Source: an uncultured Anaerococcus sp.
GTDB taxonomy: Bacteria > Bacillota > Clostridia > Tissierellales > Peptoniphilaceae
Length of the DNA: 64,000 bases
Direction: 5' to 3'
Assembly: GCA_943914475.1 (NCBI GenBank)
Contig: CALUCE010000011.1
Coordinates: forward strand, 3,260 to 67,259
Of the stretch, positions 43,245 to 52,605 are shown piece after piece. The notes below the pieces were generated by a model. That model did not search any database. It saw only the letters and a program-made list of their open reading frames with translations, and had not been told where the DNA came from. Position numbers and translations under genes: made by a program. Numbering within the stretch: the stretch's first letter is position 1; the number at the start of each line of letters is the position of its first letter.

Positions 43245-44357
43245 ATGAAAATACAAATTAAACAAAGAGAATTAGCTAATGGAATTTCCATAGCACAAAG
43301 AGCAGTATCCAGAAAAACAAATATACAGATTCATGAATTAATATACTTTGAGGCAAAAAATGACTGTCTCTTACTGTCTTCTTTTGATGGAGAGATAGCT
43401 ATACGAACTAAACTTTCCTGCCTAGTTGAAGAAGAAGGAGAACTTGCAGTAAATGCTAACATTATTTCAAATATTGTTAGAAAACTACCAGATGACTTGG
43501 TAAGTATAGAATTAAAGGGTGGGAAAATCTCCATCAAGTGCAAGGATTCCAAATTTAATATCATAGCCTTTGACTACTATGAAAAAGAAGACTTAACAGT
43601 TCCAAATGTTGATCCTATAGAAATAGACAATGATAAGCTAAAAAGATCTATCGGCCAAACAGAATTTGCTACATCCCTAGACGAGACCAAGCTTGCTCTT
43701 ACAGGTATACTCTTTGAATTAAAGGAAGGTATGGTAAACTTTGTAGCCCTAGATGGCTATAGAGTAGCCTTAAAGAAACTTAAGATTTCTTATCCAACAG
43801 ACCTTGAAGAAGTAAGACTTATCCTACCAAAAAGATCTATAACAGAGTGGACAAGGATTATAGGAGATGAGCTTACAACCAAAATTTATAAGTCAGAAAA
43901 TGATGTAATATTTGATTCAGATCACACTACTATGGCATGCAAGGTAATAGATAAAAATTATATAGACTACACCAATATTATTTCTGATATATCTACTACT
44001 TCTGTATATATAGATAGGAAGTCTTTGATAGATTCTCTAGAAAGGGCCCAACTTTTGACAGACTCTCAAAGGGCCAACCTAATCAAGATAAGTATAGAAG
44101 AATCATCCATGCTTATAGAATCAAATAGTGAAATAGGAAATGTTAGGGAACTTATAGACATAGAAAAAGAAGGAGACGATTTAAATATAGCCTTCAATGC
44201 CAAATATCTCTTGGAAGGGGTAAAGGCTTGTGATACAGATACTATAAAGATGAACTTTAAGTCTTCTTTAAATCCATGCTTGATCTATCCAAAGGATAGT
44301 AAAAAAGAAGATGAAGATTATGTCTACCTGGCATTACCTGTTAGACTAGCAAACTAG
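43245..44357 (+). CDS. dnaN: DNA polymerase III beta sliding clamp
   Basis: The 370-residue protein has the three-domain clamp pattern: LANGISIAQRAVSRKTN at the start, FATSLDETKLALTGILFEL and FVALDGYRVALKK in the middle, and a C-terminus ending VYLALPVRL. It encircles DNA and tethers polymerase. It begins 25 bp after the unwinding element with an AGGAGAAG ribosome site. Confidence 0.96.
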   Translation: MKIQIKQRELANGISIAQRAVSRKTNIQIHELIYFEAKNDCLLLSSFDGEIAIRTKLSCLVEEEGELAVNANIISNIVRKLPDDLVSIELKGGKISIKCKDSKFNIIAFDYYEKEDLTVPNVDPIEIDNDKLKRSIGQTEFATSLDETKLALTGILFELKEGMVNFVALDGYRVALKKLKISYPTDLEEVRLILPKRSITEWTRIIGDELTTKIYKSENDVIFDSDHTTMACKVIDKNYIDYTNIISDISTTSVYIDRKSLIDSLERAQLLTDSQRANLIKISIEESSMLIESNSEIGNVRELIDIEKEGDDLNIAFNAKYLLEGVKACDTDTIKMNFKSSLNPCLIYPKDSKKEDEDYVYLALPVRLAN

Positions 44358-44366
44358 GAGTTATAT

Positions 44367-44573
44367 ATGCAAACAATAGAATTTGAAGCAGATATGATAA
44401 GGCTTAAAGATCTTCTCAAGGCAACCGACATTCTTCCTTCAGGGGGGATGGCAAAAAATATAATCAAAGAAGAAGGCGCCATCTTAAATGAGAAGCCTTG
44501 CTTTGTGCCTGGAAGGCAAGTTTTTAAGGGCGATGTAGTCATCTTTGATGACTATATGATTAAAATTGTATAA
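44367..44573 (+). CDS. yaaA: S4-domain protein YaaA
   Basis: The 68-residue protein has an S4-like RNA-binding fold (MIRLKDLLKATDILPSGGMAKNIIKEEGAILNEKPC..RQVFKGDVV). In Bacillus-type origins it sits between dnaN and recF and is linked to ribosome large-subunit assembly. Its stop codon shares bases with the recF start (TAATG). Confidence 0.92.
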   Translation: MQTIEFEADMIRLKDLLKATDILPSGGMAKNIIKEEGAILNEKPCFVPGRQVFKGDVVIFDDYMIKIV

Positions 44574-45649
44574 TGTGGATTCAAAATTTAAAGCTTAATA
44601 ATTTTAGGAATTACTTTTACGAAAATATAGATTTTAATGAAGATATAAATATTTTTTTGGGAGATAATGCCCAAGGCAAGACCAATCTTTTGGAATCGGT
44701 CTACTACCTTGCCAATGCTAAATCCTTTAAGACCGTTAGAGATAAGGACATAATAATGTTTAAGGAAGCTTCTATGAAACTTGAGGGAAGGATCAGAAAT
44801 GATAATTCTTTCAAAAATGTTTCTATAGAAGCAAGTGAAAAGGATAAGGACATATATGTCAACGGTATAAAATATGCCAAAAATAAGGATCTTAAGGCCT
44901 TATTTAAGCTAGTTCTTTTTACACCAGAAGACTTAAGTATAATTAAAGAAGGGCCAAATTTTAGAAGAGACCTTTTAGATGATATAATAATCAGTGTTGA
45001 TTATTCTTATAGCAATATAAAAAAGAATTTTGATAAACTACTTATCCAAAGAAATAGACTTCTAAAGAATCAAAAATCTAAATTTTTCCTAGAGCAACTA
45101 GATGCCTTCGATCAACAAGTTATAAAATCAGGTTATGCTATCTACCAAAGAAGAGAAAAATTTCTAAGGCTAATAAACGGCTTTGCAAATTCCTACCACA
45201 AAAACTTAAGTGATAACAAAGAAGATTTAAGTCTTTCTTATAAGCCTGATATCTTTGCCCAAAGTTTTGAAGAATATGGGGAAAAGTTCAAGAAAAACAG
45301 ACCCCATGATCTTAAGCTAATGACTACATCCTCTGGAGTTAATAGGGATGATATAGACATTAAGATAAATGGCAAGGAAGTTAAAAAATTCGGATCCCAA
45401 GGCCAGCAAAGATCCACCATCCTAAATATAAAACTTGCTCAAGTCAAACTAATAAAAGAATCATCATTAGACAAGGCTATTATTTTATTTGATGATGTTT
45501 TTTCAGAGCTTGATGAGTCTAGGAGCCAATTTCTTTTGGATAATTTAGGAGACTATCAAACAATAATAACAGCAACAAACATAAAATCGCTAGAAAATGT
45601 GGACAAGTCCAAGGTTAGAAAAATATCCAAGGATCACATTTTAAGCTAG
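44573..45649 (+). CDS. recF: DNA replication and repair protein RecF
   Basis: The 358-residue SMC-like ATPase has Walker A GDNAQGKTNLLES, the long insert with KEGPNFRRDLLDDII, the signature GSQGQQRSTILNIKLAQ and Walker B ILFDDVFSELDESR. It helps RecA load at gaps during recombinational repair. It starts at ATG 44573 overlapping yaaA. Confidence 0.96.
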   Translation: MWIQNLKLNNFRNYFYENIDFNEDINIFLGDNAQGKTNLLESVYYLANAKSFKTVRDKDIIMFKEASMKLEGRIRNDNSFKNVSIEASEKDKDIYVNGIKYAKNKDLKALFKLVLFTPEDLSIIKEGPNFRRDLLDDIIISVDYSYSNIKKNFDKLLIQRNRLLKNQKSKFFLEQLDAFDQQVIKSGYAIYQRREKFLRLINGFANSYHKNLSDNKEDLSLSYKPDIFAQSFEEYGEKFKKNRPHDLKLMTTSSGVNRDDIDIKINGKEVKKFGSQGQQRSTILNIKLAQVKLIKESSLDKAIILFDDVFSELDESRSQFLLDNLGDYQTIITATNIKSLENVDKSKVRKISKDHILS

Positions 45650-45660
45650 AAAGGAAGTTT

Positions 45661-47562
45661 ATGAATAAATCCAATTATAATGCATCCAACATCAGAGTTC
45701 TAAAGGGTCTAGAACCAGTTAGACTCAGACCAGGTATGTATATAGGTTCAACAAGTGAAAGAGGGCTTCACCATTTGGTTTACGAAGTTGTAGACAACTC
45801 TGTGGACGAAGCCTTGGCAGGTCGTTGTGACTATATCAAGGTTACAATCACCGAAGACAACATAGTAATAGTAGAAGATGACGGATCAGGAATCCCTGTA
45901 GAACCTCATCCACAAACCAAAAAATCAACCCTAGAAACAGTACTTACAGTTCTCCACGCAGGTGGTAAGTTTGATGATAAGGCCTACAAATTTTCAGGAG
46001 GTCTGCACGGGGTAGGTGTGTCTGTAGTAAACGCCCTTTCTGAATACCTTATAGCAGAGGTAAAAAGAGAAGGAAAAATCTACAGGATGGAATTTGAAAG
46101 AGGCCGTCCTATAACAGACCTTGAAATAATTGGAGAAACAGATCAAACAGGTACTACTATAACCTTCAAACCAGATGGTGAAATTTTTGAAACAACAGTA
46201 TTTAACAAGGACACCCTAGAAAATAGGTTTAGGGAAATGGCCTTTTTAAATAAGGGTGTAAGGATCATCTTTGAAGATAAGAGAGTAAACTTTGAAAAAA
46301 CCTTCAAATTTGATGGAGGTATAGGAGAATTTGTAGAATATCTAAATAGAAATAAGACACCTTTAAGTCCAAAGATAGCTCACTTTGAAGGAGTTCAAGA
46401 ATCTACAGGCGTAGAAATAGCCTTCCAATATACAGACGGTTATTCTGAAAATATCCTAACCTTTGCCAACAATATCTACACTGTTGAAGGTGGAACCCAC
46501 CTATCAGGTTTTAGGACAGCCCTAACCCGTAGTATAAATGACTATGCTAGAAAATATAAGCTAATCAAAGAAAACGAAGATAACTTTTCAGGAGATGATG
46601 TCAGAGAGGGAATGACAGCCATAGTTTCTGTTAAGATTTCAAACCCTCAATTTGAAGGACAAACCAAGGGTAAGCTTGGAAACTCTGAAGTAAGGGGAGC
46701 AGTAGATGCCTTCTTCTCAGAACATTTAGAATACTTCTTGGAAGAAAATCCTTCCATAGCCAAAACCATAGTTTCAAAGGCCCATTCATCAAGAAAAGCC
46801 AGAGAAGCTGCAAGAAAGGCTAGAGACTTAACCAGAAAAAGATCAATACTTGATTCTGCAACCCTACCAGGAAAGCTTGCAGACTGCCAATCAACAGATA
46901 TAAATGAAAATGAAATCTTCATAGTCGAAGGTAACTCTGCTGGTGGTTCAGCCAAGGGTGGACGTGATAATAGGACCCAAGCTATCCTTCCACTTAGAGG
47001 AAAAATCCTAAATGTAGAAAAGGCCAATATCAATAGAATTTTAAATTCAGAAGAAATTAAAAACATGATAACAGCCTTTGGTACAGGTATAGGAGAAGAG
47101 TTTGATATAAACAAGCTTAGGTATGGAAAGATTATCATCATGACAGATGCCGATGTCGATGGAGCCCATATCAGGACACTCCTTCTAACCTTCTTCTATA
47201 GGTATATGAAGCCATTAGTAGATGGTGGCCATATATATGTAGCCCAACCACCACTTTATAAGCTTACATCAGGCAAGAAGGAAAGATACTGCTATGATGA
47301 AGAAGAGATGAAGGAAATAGTAAAAGAATTCGGAGAAAACAACTACAAGATTCAAAGATATAAGGGTCTTGGTGAGATGAACGCTGACCAACTTTGGGAT
47401 ACAACTATGAATCCTGACCACAGGGTTTTATTAAGAGTTTATGAAAACCAAGATTCACCAACCACAGACGATACCTTCTCCATGCTTATGGGAGAAAAGG
47501 TAGAACCAAGAAGAGAATTTATCCAAGATAACGCACTTTATGTTGAAAACTTGGATGTCTAG
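45661..47562 (+). CDS. gyrB: DNA gyrase subunit B
   Basis: The 633-residue ATPase subunit has the GHKL ATP site (EVVDNSVDEALAG, EDDGSGIPV, GGLHGVGVSVVNALS), the toprim domain with EGNSAGGSAKGGRDNRTQAILPLRGKILNVEKA and DADVDGAHIRTL, and the C-terminal QRYKGLGEMNADQLWDTTM. It supplies ATP hydrolysis for negative supercoiling. It is followed by gyrA after 8 bp, as in other low-GC Firmicutes. Confidence 0.97.
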   Translation: MNKSNYNASNIRVLKGLEPVRLRPGMYIGSTSERGLHHLVYEVVDNSVDEALAGRCDYIKVTITEDNIVIVEDDGSGIPVEPHPQTKKSTLETVLTVLHAGGKFDDKAYKFSGGLHGVGVSVVNALSEYLIAEVKREGKIYRMEFERGRPITDLEIIGETDQTGTTITFKPDGEIFETTVFNKDTLENRFREMAFLNKGVRIIFEDKRVNFEKTFKFDGGIGEFVEYLNRNKTPLSPKIAHFEGVQESTGVEIAFQYTDGYSENILTFANNIYTVEGGTHLSGFRTALTRSINDYARKYKLIKENEDNFSGDDVREGMTAIVSVKISNPQFEGQTKGKLGNSEVRGAVDAFFSEHLEYFLEENPSIAKTIVSKAHSSRKAREAARKARDLTRKRSILDSATLPGKLADCQSTDINENEIFIVEGNSAGGSAKGGRDNRTQAILPLRGKILNVEKANINRILNSEEIKNMITAFGTGIGEEFDINKLRYGKIIIMTDADVDGAHIRTLLLTFFYRYMKPLVDGGHIYVAQPPLYKLTSGKKERYCYDEEEMKEIVKEFGENNYKIQRYKGLGEMNADQLWDTTMNPDHRVLLRVYENQDSPTTDDTFSMLMGEKVEPRREFIQDNALYVENLDV

Positions 47563-47570
47563 GGGGAAAG

Positions 47571-50015
47571 ATGACAGAAGATTATAAACAAAATATTCTG
47601 GAAGTAGAGCTTGAAAAACAAATGAAAAAAGCCTACCTGGAATACTCCATGTCGGTTATAGTATCCAGGGCACTTCCAGATGTAAGAGATGGTTTAAAAC
47701 CAGTACACAGAAGAATTTTATATGGTATGGAAGGCTTGGGACTAGATCCAGGTAAGCCAACCAGAAAATCAGCCAGAGTAGTCGGAGAAGTAATGGGTAA
47801 ATTTCACCCACACGGTGACTCTGCTATCTACGATGCCATAGTAAGGCTAGCCCAAGATTTCTCAACCAGGTATCCCTTGGTTCAAGGTCAAGGTAACTTC
47901 GGTTCCATAGACGGGGATGACCCAGCTGCCATGCGTTATACAGAAGTAAAGATGTCAAAAATAGCCAAGGAAATGCTAAGAGACATCAACAAGGACACTG
48001 TAGACTTTGGTACAAACTTTGATGATTCAGAAAAAGAACCCCTAGTCCTACCTTCAAGATTTCCAAACCTCTTGGTAAATGGATCAAACGGTATAGCCGT
48101 AGGTATGGCAACCAATATGGCACCTCACAACTTGGTAGAGGTTATAGATGGTTGTGTAGCCTCTATGAAAAATCCTGATATTTCCATAGAGGAATTAACA
48201 GAAATAATAAAGGGACCAGACTTCCCAACAGGAGCCCTAATACTTGGCAAAAAAGGTATAAAAGATGCCTATAAGACAGGAAGAGGAAAGATTAGACAAA
48301 GGGCAGTAGCCACTATAGAACCTTTCAGAAGAAATAGGGAAAGGATAATAATTACAGAGATTCCTTACCAAGTAAACAAGGCAAGACTTATAGAAAAAAT
48401 CGCCGAATTGGTAAAGGAAAAAAGAATAGAAGGTATCTCAGATATTAGAGATGAATCAGACCGTAAGGGAATGAGAATAGTTATAGAGATAAAAAGAGAT
48501 GCCAATGCCAATATTGTTCTAAATAACCTCTACAAGCAAACTCAACTTGAAAACACCTTTGGTATTATAAACCTAGCCTTGGTAGGTGGAGTTCCAAAGA
48601 TTTTAAACTTAAAAGAGTTAATAGAGCACTATATCAACCACCAAAGAGATGTAGTAACCAGAAGGACAGAGTTTGACCTTGATAGGACCAAGAAGAGAAA
48701 ACATATAGTCGAAGGTTTAATCATAGCCATAGACAATATAGATGAAGTTATTAGGATTATTAGAGCTTCCTATGATGATGAAGAGATAAAAAAAATCTTT
48801 GCCAAGAAATTTGGCCTAACAGAAGCTCAAACCCAAGCCATCCTAGATATGAGACTAAGACGTCTATCAGGTTTGGAAATAGAAAAACTAATGGCTGAAG
48901 ATAAGGAATTAAAAGAAAAAATCGAATATCTTCAAGGAATCCTAGGTTCTGAAGAAAAACTTATAGAACTTATCATAGAAGAAATCACAGAAATAAAAGA
49001 AAAGTATGGAGACGAAAGAAGAAGTCAGATAGTTCCAGATGTTGGAGAATTTGATATAGAAGAGCTTATAGAAAAAGAAGATATACTAATCACTATGACC
49101 TATGATGGCTATATCAAAAGACTTCCTATAGATACCTATAGGGTACAAAACCGTGGGGGCAAGGGCATAAGAGCAGGTTCTACCAAGGAAAATGACTATA
49201 TCAAAAAGATCATGACAACCAATACCCACGAAGATCTTTTATTCTTTACATCCTTTGGTAAGGTCTATGAACTAAAGGCATACGAAATTCCAGAAGGAAC
49301 AAGAACCTCCAGGGGACAAGCTATAATCAATCTTTTGAGACTTGAAAATGGTGAAAGAATAACAGAAATAATAACCCTATCTGACCTTAGTGAGGATAGT
49401 CAAATCATCCTTCAAACCCAAGAAGGAAGAATTAAAAAGACTGATGCAGAAAACTTCACCTCTATCCAAAAGAATGGAATCATAGCCATAGGCTTAAATG
49501 AGGGAGATAAGCTAATATCAGTTAGACAATTAAACGAAGAAAAAGATATAATAGTAACCACTAGCCAAGGTATGGCCATAAAATTCTCCTCCAAAGATGT
49601 AAGGAGCATGGGAAGACAAGCCCAAGGAGTTAGGGCTATAAGGCTAAATAAAGATGACAATGTAGTTTCTATGAATATAGTAGAAGGAGAGACCTATCTT
49701 GTAGTAGTAACAGAAAACGGCTATGGTAAGAAAACTTCCTTCAACAACTTCAAAAACCAAAACCGTGGAGGCAAGGGACTTAAGTGCCATAAGGTAACCG
49801 AAAAAACAGGTTTAGTAGTAGATACCCTACCAGCAGACTTGGAAGATGATATAATGATGGTATCCTTAAAGGGAGACATGATAAGAATATCATCCAGGGA
49901 TATATCTACAACAGGTAGGTCTACCGTTGGAGTAAAACTTAAAAACTTGGCTAATGAAGACGATAGGATAGTTTCAGTAACCAAATACGAAGAATCAACA
50001 GAAGACGAGGGATAG
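47571..50015 (+). CDS. gyrA: DNA gyrase subunit A
   Basis: The 814-residue breakage-reunion subunit has catalytic Y123 in AAMRYTEVKM and the quinolone-determining stretch KFHPHGDSAIYDAIVRLAQ, with Ser84 and Asp88 at the positions most often changed in resistance, so it reads as wild type. The C-terminal beta-pinwheel contains the GyrA-box QNRGGKGIRAG. Later blades repeat RGGKGLKCH, RMGQAQGVR-like and TTGRSTVGVK motifs. The start has a GGGGGAAAG ribosome site 8 bp after gyrB. Confidence 0.97.
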   Translation: MTEDYKQNILEVELEKQMKKAYLEYSMSVIVSRALPDVRDGLKPVHRRILYGMEGLGLDPGKPTRKSARVVGEVMGKFHPHGDSAIYDAIVRLAQDFSTRYPLVQGQGNFGSIDGDDPAAMRYTEVKMSKIAKEMLRDINKDTVDFGTNFDDSEKEPLVLPSRFPNLLVNGSNGIAVGMATNMAPHNLVEVIDGCVASMKNPDISIEELTEIIKGPDFPTGALILGKKGIKDAYKTGRGKIRQRAVATIEPFRRNRERIIITEIPYQVNKARLIEKIAELVKEKRIEGISDIRDESDRKGMRIVIEIKRDANANIVLNNLYKQTQLENTFGIINLALVGGVPKILNLKELIEHYINHQRDVVTRRTEFDLDRTKKRKHIVEGLIIAIDNIDEVIRIIRASYDDEEIKKIFAKKFGLTEAQTQAILDMRLRRLSGLEIEKLMAEDKELKEKIEYLQGILGSEEKLIELIIEEITEIKEKYGDERRSQIVPDVGEFDIEELIEKEDILITMTYDGYIKRLPIDTYRVQNRGGKGIRAGSTKENDYIKKIMTTNTHEDLLFFTSFGKVYELKAYEIPEGTRTSRGQAIINLLRLENGERITEIITLSDLSEDSQIILQTQEGRIKKTDAENFTSIQKNGIIAIGLNEGDKLISVRQLNEEKDIIVTTSQGMAIKFSSKDVRSMGRQAQGVRAIRLNKDDNVVSMNIVEGETYLVVVTENGYGKKTSFNNFKNQNRGGKGLKCHKVTEKTGLVVDTLPADLEDDIMMVSLKGDMIRISSRDISTTGRSTVGVKLKNLANEDDRIVSVTKYEESTEDEG

Positions 50016-50018
50016 GAG

Positions 50019-50327
50019 ATGTTTGATAAAAAAATCATCAAGACAGATGACTTACTAACAATAGAACTAAAAGGCGATTTGGATGTCTATTCTGAAAAAG
50101 AATTCAAAGATTTTGCAAAAGAAAACCTAACTAAGGAAGATAAGGACATGGTTTTTGACTTCAAATACCTTAACTATATAGACTCTACAGGACTTGGACT
50201 ATTTATGAGCCTTTATAAGGACCAAGAAGAAAAAAATAAGTCCATAAAAATCATAAATGCCAAGGATAATATCTACAAACTATTTAAAATAACAGACCTA
50301 ACAGAACTTTTCAAAATGGAGAAATAA
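50019..50327 (+). CDS. Anti-sigma factor antagonist (STAS domain, RsbV/SpoIIAA type)
   Basis: The 102-residue STAS protein contains LNYIDSTGLGLFMSLYK; the serine in DSTG is the site that the anti-sigma kinase would phosphorylate. In this family the unphosphorylated protein binds the anti-sigma factor and frees the sigma factor. It starts 3 bp after gyrA with AGGAG and shares one base with the next gene, giving an RsbV-RsbW-sigma order. Confidence 0.9.
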   Translation: MFDKKIIKTDDLLTIELKGDLDVYSEKEFKDFAKENLTKEDKDMVFDFKYLNYIDSTGLGLFMSLYKDQEEKNKSIKIINAKDNIYKLFKITDLTELFKMEK

Positions 50328-50674
50328 TGGATAAGATAGAACTAAAAATACCAGCAAAAGAAAACTATTTAAAATCACTAAGGCTTCTTTCAGCCTCTAT
50401 AGCAAGCGATATGGGCTTTGATATAGAAGCTGTGGAAGATATAAGAGTAGTGGTATCTGAAGCTGTAAACTATAAACTTGGCCAAGGATACGTAGATATA
50501 AAATTTTATGTAGAAGATGATTCTCTAACAGTTTTAGTCTTGGGAAAAGATAAGAAAATTGACGATACAGCTTTACAAATGAGAAACCTAATACTTGAAG
50601 CTTTGGCAGACGAAGCCAGCGTTTCAGAAGATGAGATAAGACTGGTAAAGAGAGTAAAAAATGACAAACGATAA
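50327..50674 (+). CDS. RsbW-like anti-sigma factor with degenerate ATP site
   Basis: The 115-residue protein aligns by pattern and position with the GHKL kinases RsbW/SpoIIAB. ASIASDMGFDIEAVEDIRVVVSEAVNYKLGQGYVDIKFYVEDD corresponds to the N-box helix and following strands. The N-box normally reads EAxxNAxxH and here reads EAVNYKLG. The DxGxGF (G1) motif is absent (GKDKKIDD). Hence it may bind sigma without kinase activity, or use ATP in an altered way. It overlaps the sigma gene by 14 bp. Confidence 0.75.
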   Translation: MDKIELKIPAKENYLKSLRLLSASIASDMGFDIEAVEDIRVVVSEAVNYKLGQGYVDIKFYVEDDSLTVLVLGKDKKIDDTALQMRNLILEALADEASVSEDEIRLVKRVKNDKR

Positions 50675-51422
50675 ACTTTCCAAGGAAGAAACAAAGAAGA
50701 AATTTGAAGAGTTTTATAAAACTAGGGATAAAAAACTAAGAGATGAACTAATAGAACAGCACCTTTATATAGTTGATATACTAACCAACAAATATGTAGG
50801 TAAGGGTATAGAAAGAGATGACCTCTACCAAGTGGCATCTCTTGGCCTAATCTATGCTATAGATAGGTATGACCCTACCAAGGGCTTTGAATTTTCATCC
50901 TTTGCAACCCCTACCATTATGGGAGAGATAAAAAGATACTTTAGGGACAAGGGCTGGGTAATAAGAGTTCCAAGAAGGATCCAAAATCTTTACAAAAAGA
51001 TCAACACAGCCAAAAAAATCCTCCCTCAAGAGCTCCAAAGAACACCAACTGTAAAAGATATAGCAGACTACTTGGGAGAAGATGAGGAGACCATCCTTGA
51101 GGCTATGGAGGCAAGCAAGGTTTACTCCCCACAAAGTCTTGATATGAAATACCAAGTTCAAAAGGGAGAATCATCTGTAGACCTGTCAGATATGATAGGA
51201 GAAGATGATAAAAACTTTTACTCTGTAGAATTAAAAGACTTGATAGAAAAATCTACCAAGAGACTAAATGATCTAGAAAAACAAATCCTAAAACTTCGTT
51301 ACTATGAAGGAAGGACCCAAGTCGATATAGCCAACCAACTTTCCATAAGTCAGATGACTGTATCAAGACTTGAAAAGAAAATTTTACAAAAATTCACTAT
51401 AGAATTAGAAAAACAAGGATAA
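50661..51422 (+). CDS. RNA polymerase sigma factor of the SigB/SigF/SigG type
   Basis: The 253-residue sigma-70 factor has region 2 (LIYAIDRYDPTKGFEFSSFATPTIMGEIKRYFRDKGW), region 3 (VPRRIQNLYKKINTA... TPTVKDIADYLGEDEE) and region 4 (LRYYEGRTQVDIANQLSISQMTVSRLEKKIL). Region 2.4 with VPRRIQ is typical of SigB/SigF. Since no sporulation genes are visible, a general stress or surface-related role is more likely than forespore control. It ends at a strong terminator, closing a cassette co-directional with gyrBA. Confidence 0.9.
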   Translation: MTNDKLSKEETKKKFEEFYKTRDKKLRDELIEQHLYIVDILTNKYVGKGIERDDLYQVASLGLIYAIDRYDPTKGFEFSSFATPTIMGEIKRYFRDKGWVIRVPRRIQNLYKKINTAKKILPQELQRTPTVKDIADYLGEDEETILEAMEASKVYSPQSLDMKYQVQKGESSVDLSDMIGEDDKNFYSVELKDLIEKSTKRLNDLEKQILKLRYYEGRTQVDIANQLSISQMTVSRLEKKILQKFTIELEKQG

Positions 51423-51456
51423 AAAAATAGGATACATGTTTTGTGTCCTATTTTTT
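51422..51456. terminator. Bidirectional terminator after the sigma gene
   Basis: AAAAAATAGGATAC pairs with GTGTCCTATTTTTT (one G-T pair), with an A-run on one side and a T-run on the other. It serves the convergent genes ending at 51422 and 51469. Confidence 0.85.
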
Positions 51457-51468
51457 ATGTTTAATTTT

Positions 51469-52419
51469 TTAGTTGCCAGGATACATGGATGAGGCTCCTG
51501 GATACATTTTGCCAAGTTCATCAAAAACAAGGCCTATATCCCCAAAACCTGTTTCTTCAAGTCTCTTTTGAGCTCTAGCATTGGCTAGGTCTATATCAGA
51601 ATTTGGTATATTTTTTACAACTTCTGGATCAAAGCCATAGTGGTTTACCATATCATCTTTTAGCTGGTCGTAGTCTGCCTGATTTTGATACATAGGCTCT
51701 ACATTTTCTTCTCCGTTTTGATTATTTTCCTTAGGCTTATCCTCTTTAGGGGCATCTTCGTTTTTATACATCTTAACAACTGCCTTTATATAATCATCAT
51801 AGTAGGCATCTTCATCTTCTTCATAGGCTTTTTTAAAGGCTTGTTTTAAGTCCTTGTTGGCTATGGAATAGGCTGTATTTTCATCTAGGCCATTTTCTAC
51901 AATGTAGCCTCTTTCAGTTTGGTACTTATCTGTAGCTTCATCATCATCTGATATTTCCCAATCATAGATCTTATCAATAGAATCTAGAGGGAACTTCTCA
52001 CTTTTTCCTGGAAAATCTTTGGCAAGTTCTTGGAAGACAAAGTCTTTTATATCCCAATATCCAGTTTTATCAGCAAGGTCTTGGGCTTCTTTTACCAAGT
52101 CTTTTATCCTATCCTTGGCTAGGCCATCGACAAAGTCCTTATCGAACTCGCCTACATCTACAAGCTTTTTCTTCCAATCGTCTACATCAATCTCTTTAAT
52201 ATTGTTTTCTTTTTGGTAATTTTCCTTATCTTTATTTAAAATTGAGCTTATATCTTCATTGTCTGTAGATAAGACATTTTCCTTAGTTTTCTTATCCTTT
52301 TCATAGTCATCAAGAACCAGGTTAGTATCCTTGGTATTGACATTTGATCCACTTAATTGTGAACAGGAAGTAAGGGCTAAAGAAAAAGCTATAAGCAGGC
52401 TTATTTTTTTGATTTTCAT
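51469..52419 (-). CDS. Lipoprotein with three degenerate helical repeats
   Basis: The 316-residue protein has a lipoprotein signal (LIAFSLALTSC, lipid-modified C19) and a charged mature part. Two related units stand out: residues 82-144 (FDKDFVDGL...A..LADKTGYWDIKDFVFQELAKDFPGKSEKFP) and 252-314 (FDPEVVKNI...A..RLEETGFGDIGLVFDELGKMYPGASSMYP). A weaker third copy lies at about 168-218 (GLDENTAYSIANKDLKQAFKKAYEED). A Lys/Glu/Asn linker joins them. I do not recognise the repeat family. It is monocistronic and convergent with the sigma cassette; it may bind a surface partner. Confidence 0.7.
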   Translation of the reverse strand: MKIKKISLLIAFSLALTSCSQLSGSNVNTKDTNLVLDDYEKDKKTKENVLSTDNEDISSILNKDKENYQKENNIKEIDVDDWKKKLVDVGEFDKDFVDGLAKDRIKDLVKEAQDLADKTGYWDIKDFVFQELAKDFPGKSEKFPLDSIDKIYDWEISDDDEATDKYQTERGYIVENGLDENTAYSIANKDLKQAFKKAYEEDEDAYYDDYIKAVVKMYKNEDAPKEDKPKENNQNGEENVEPMYQNQADYDQLKDDMVNHYGFDPEVVKNIPNSDIDLANARAQKRLEETGFGDIGLVFDELGKMYPGASSMYPGN

Positions 52420-52531
52420 ACATCCTCCATTCTTTATATAAATTTTACCATAATAGGAAATATTTAAACAGAAATAATAATTTCAAAAAGGTTACAAAGC
52501 TTAAAAAAACCTGAATTTTGTAATAATTTTG

Positions 52532-52560
52532 TTGCTTTTAAGCCAGATAAAGTATATACT
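52532..52560 (+). promoter_or_regulatory. Promoter of the cell-wall amidase gene
   Basis: TTGCTT, 17 bp, TATACT, 46 bp before the chosen start codon. Confidence 0.6.
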
Positions 52561-52605
52561 AGTAGTGATCTTTAAAAATGGATTATGATTGGAGTGAGGT
52601 TAAAC

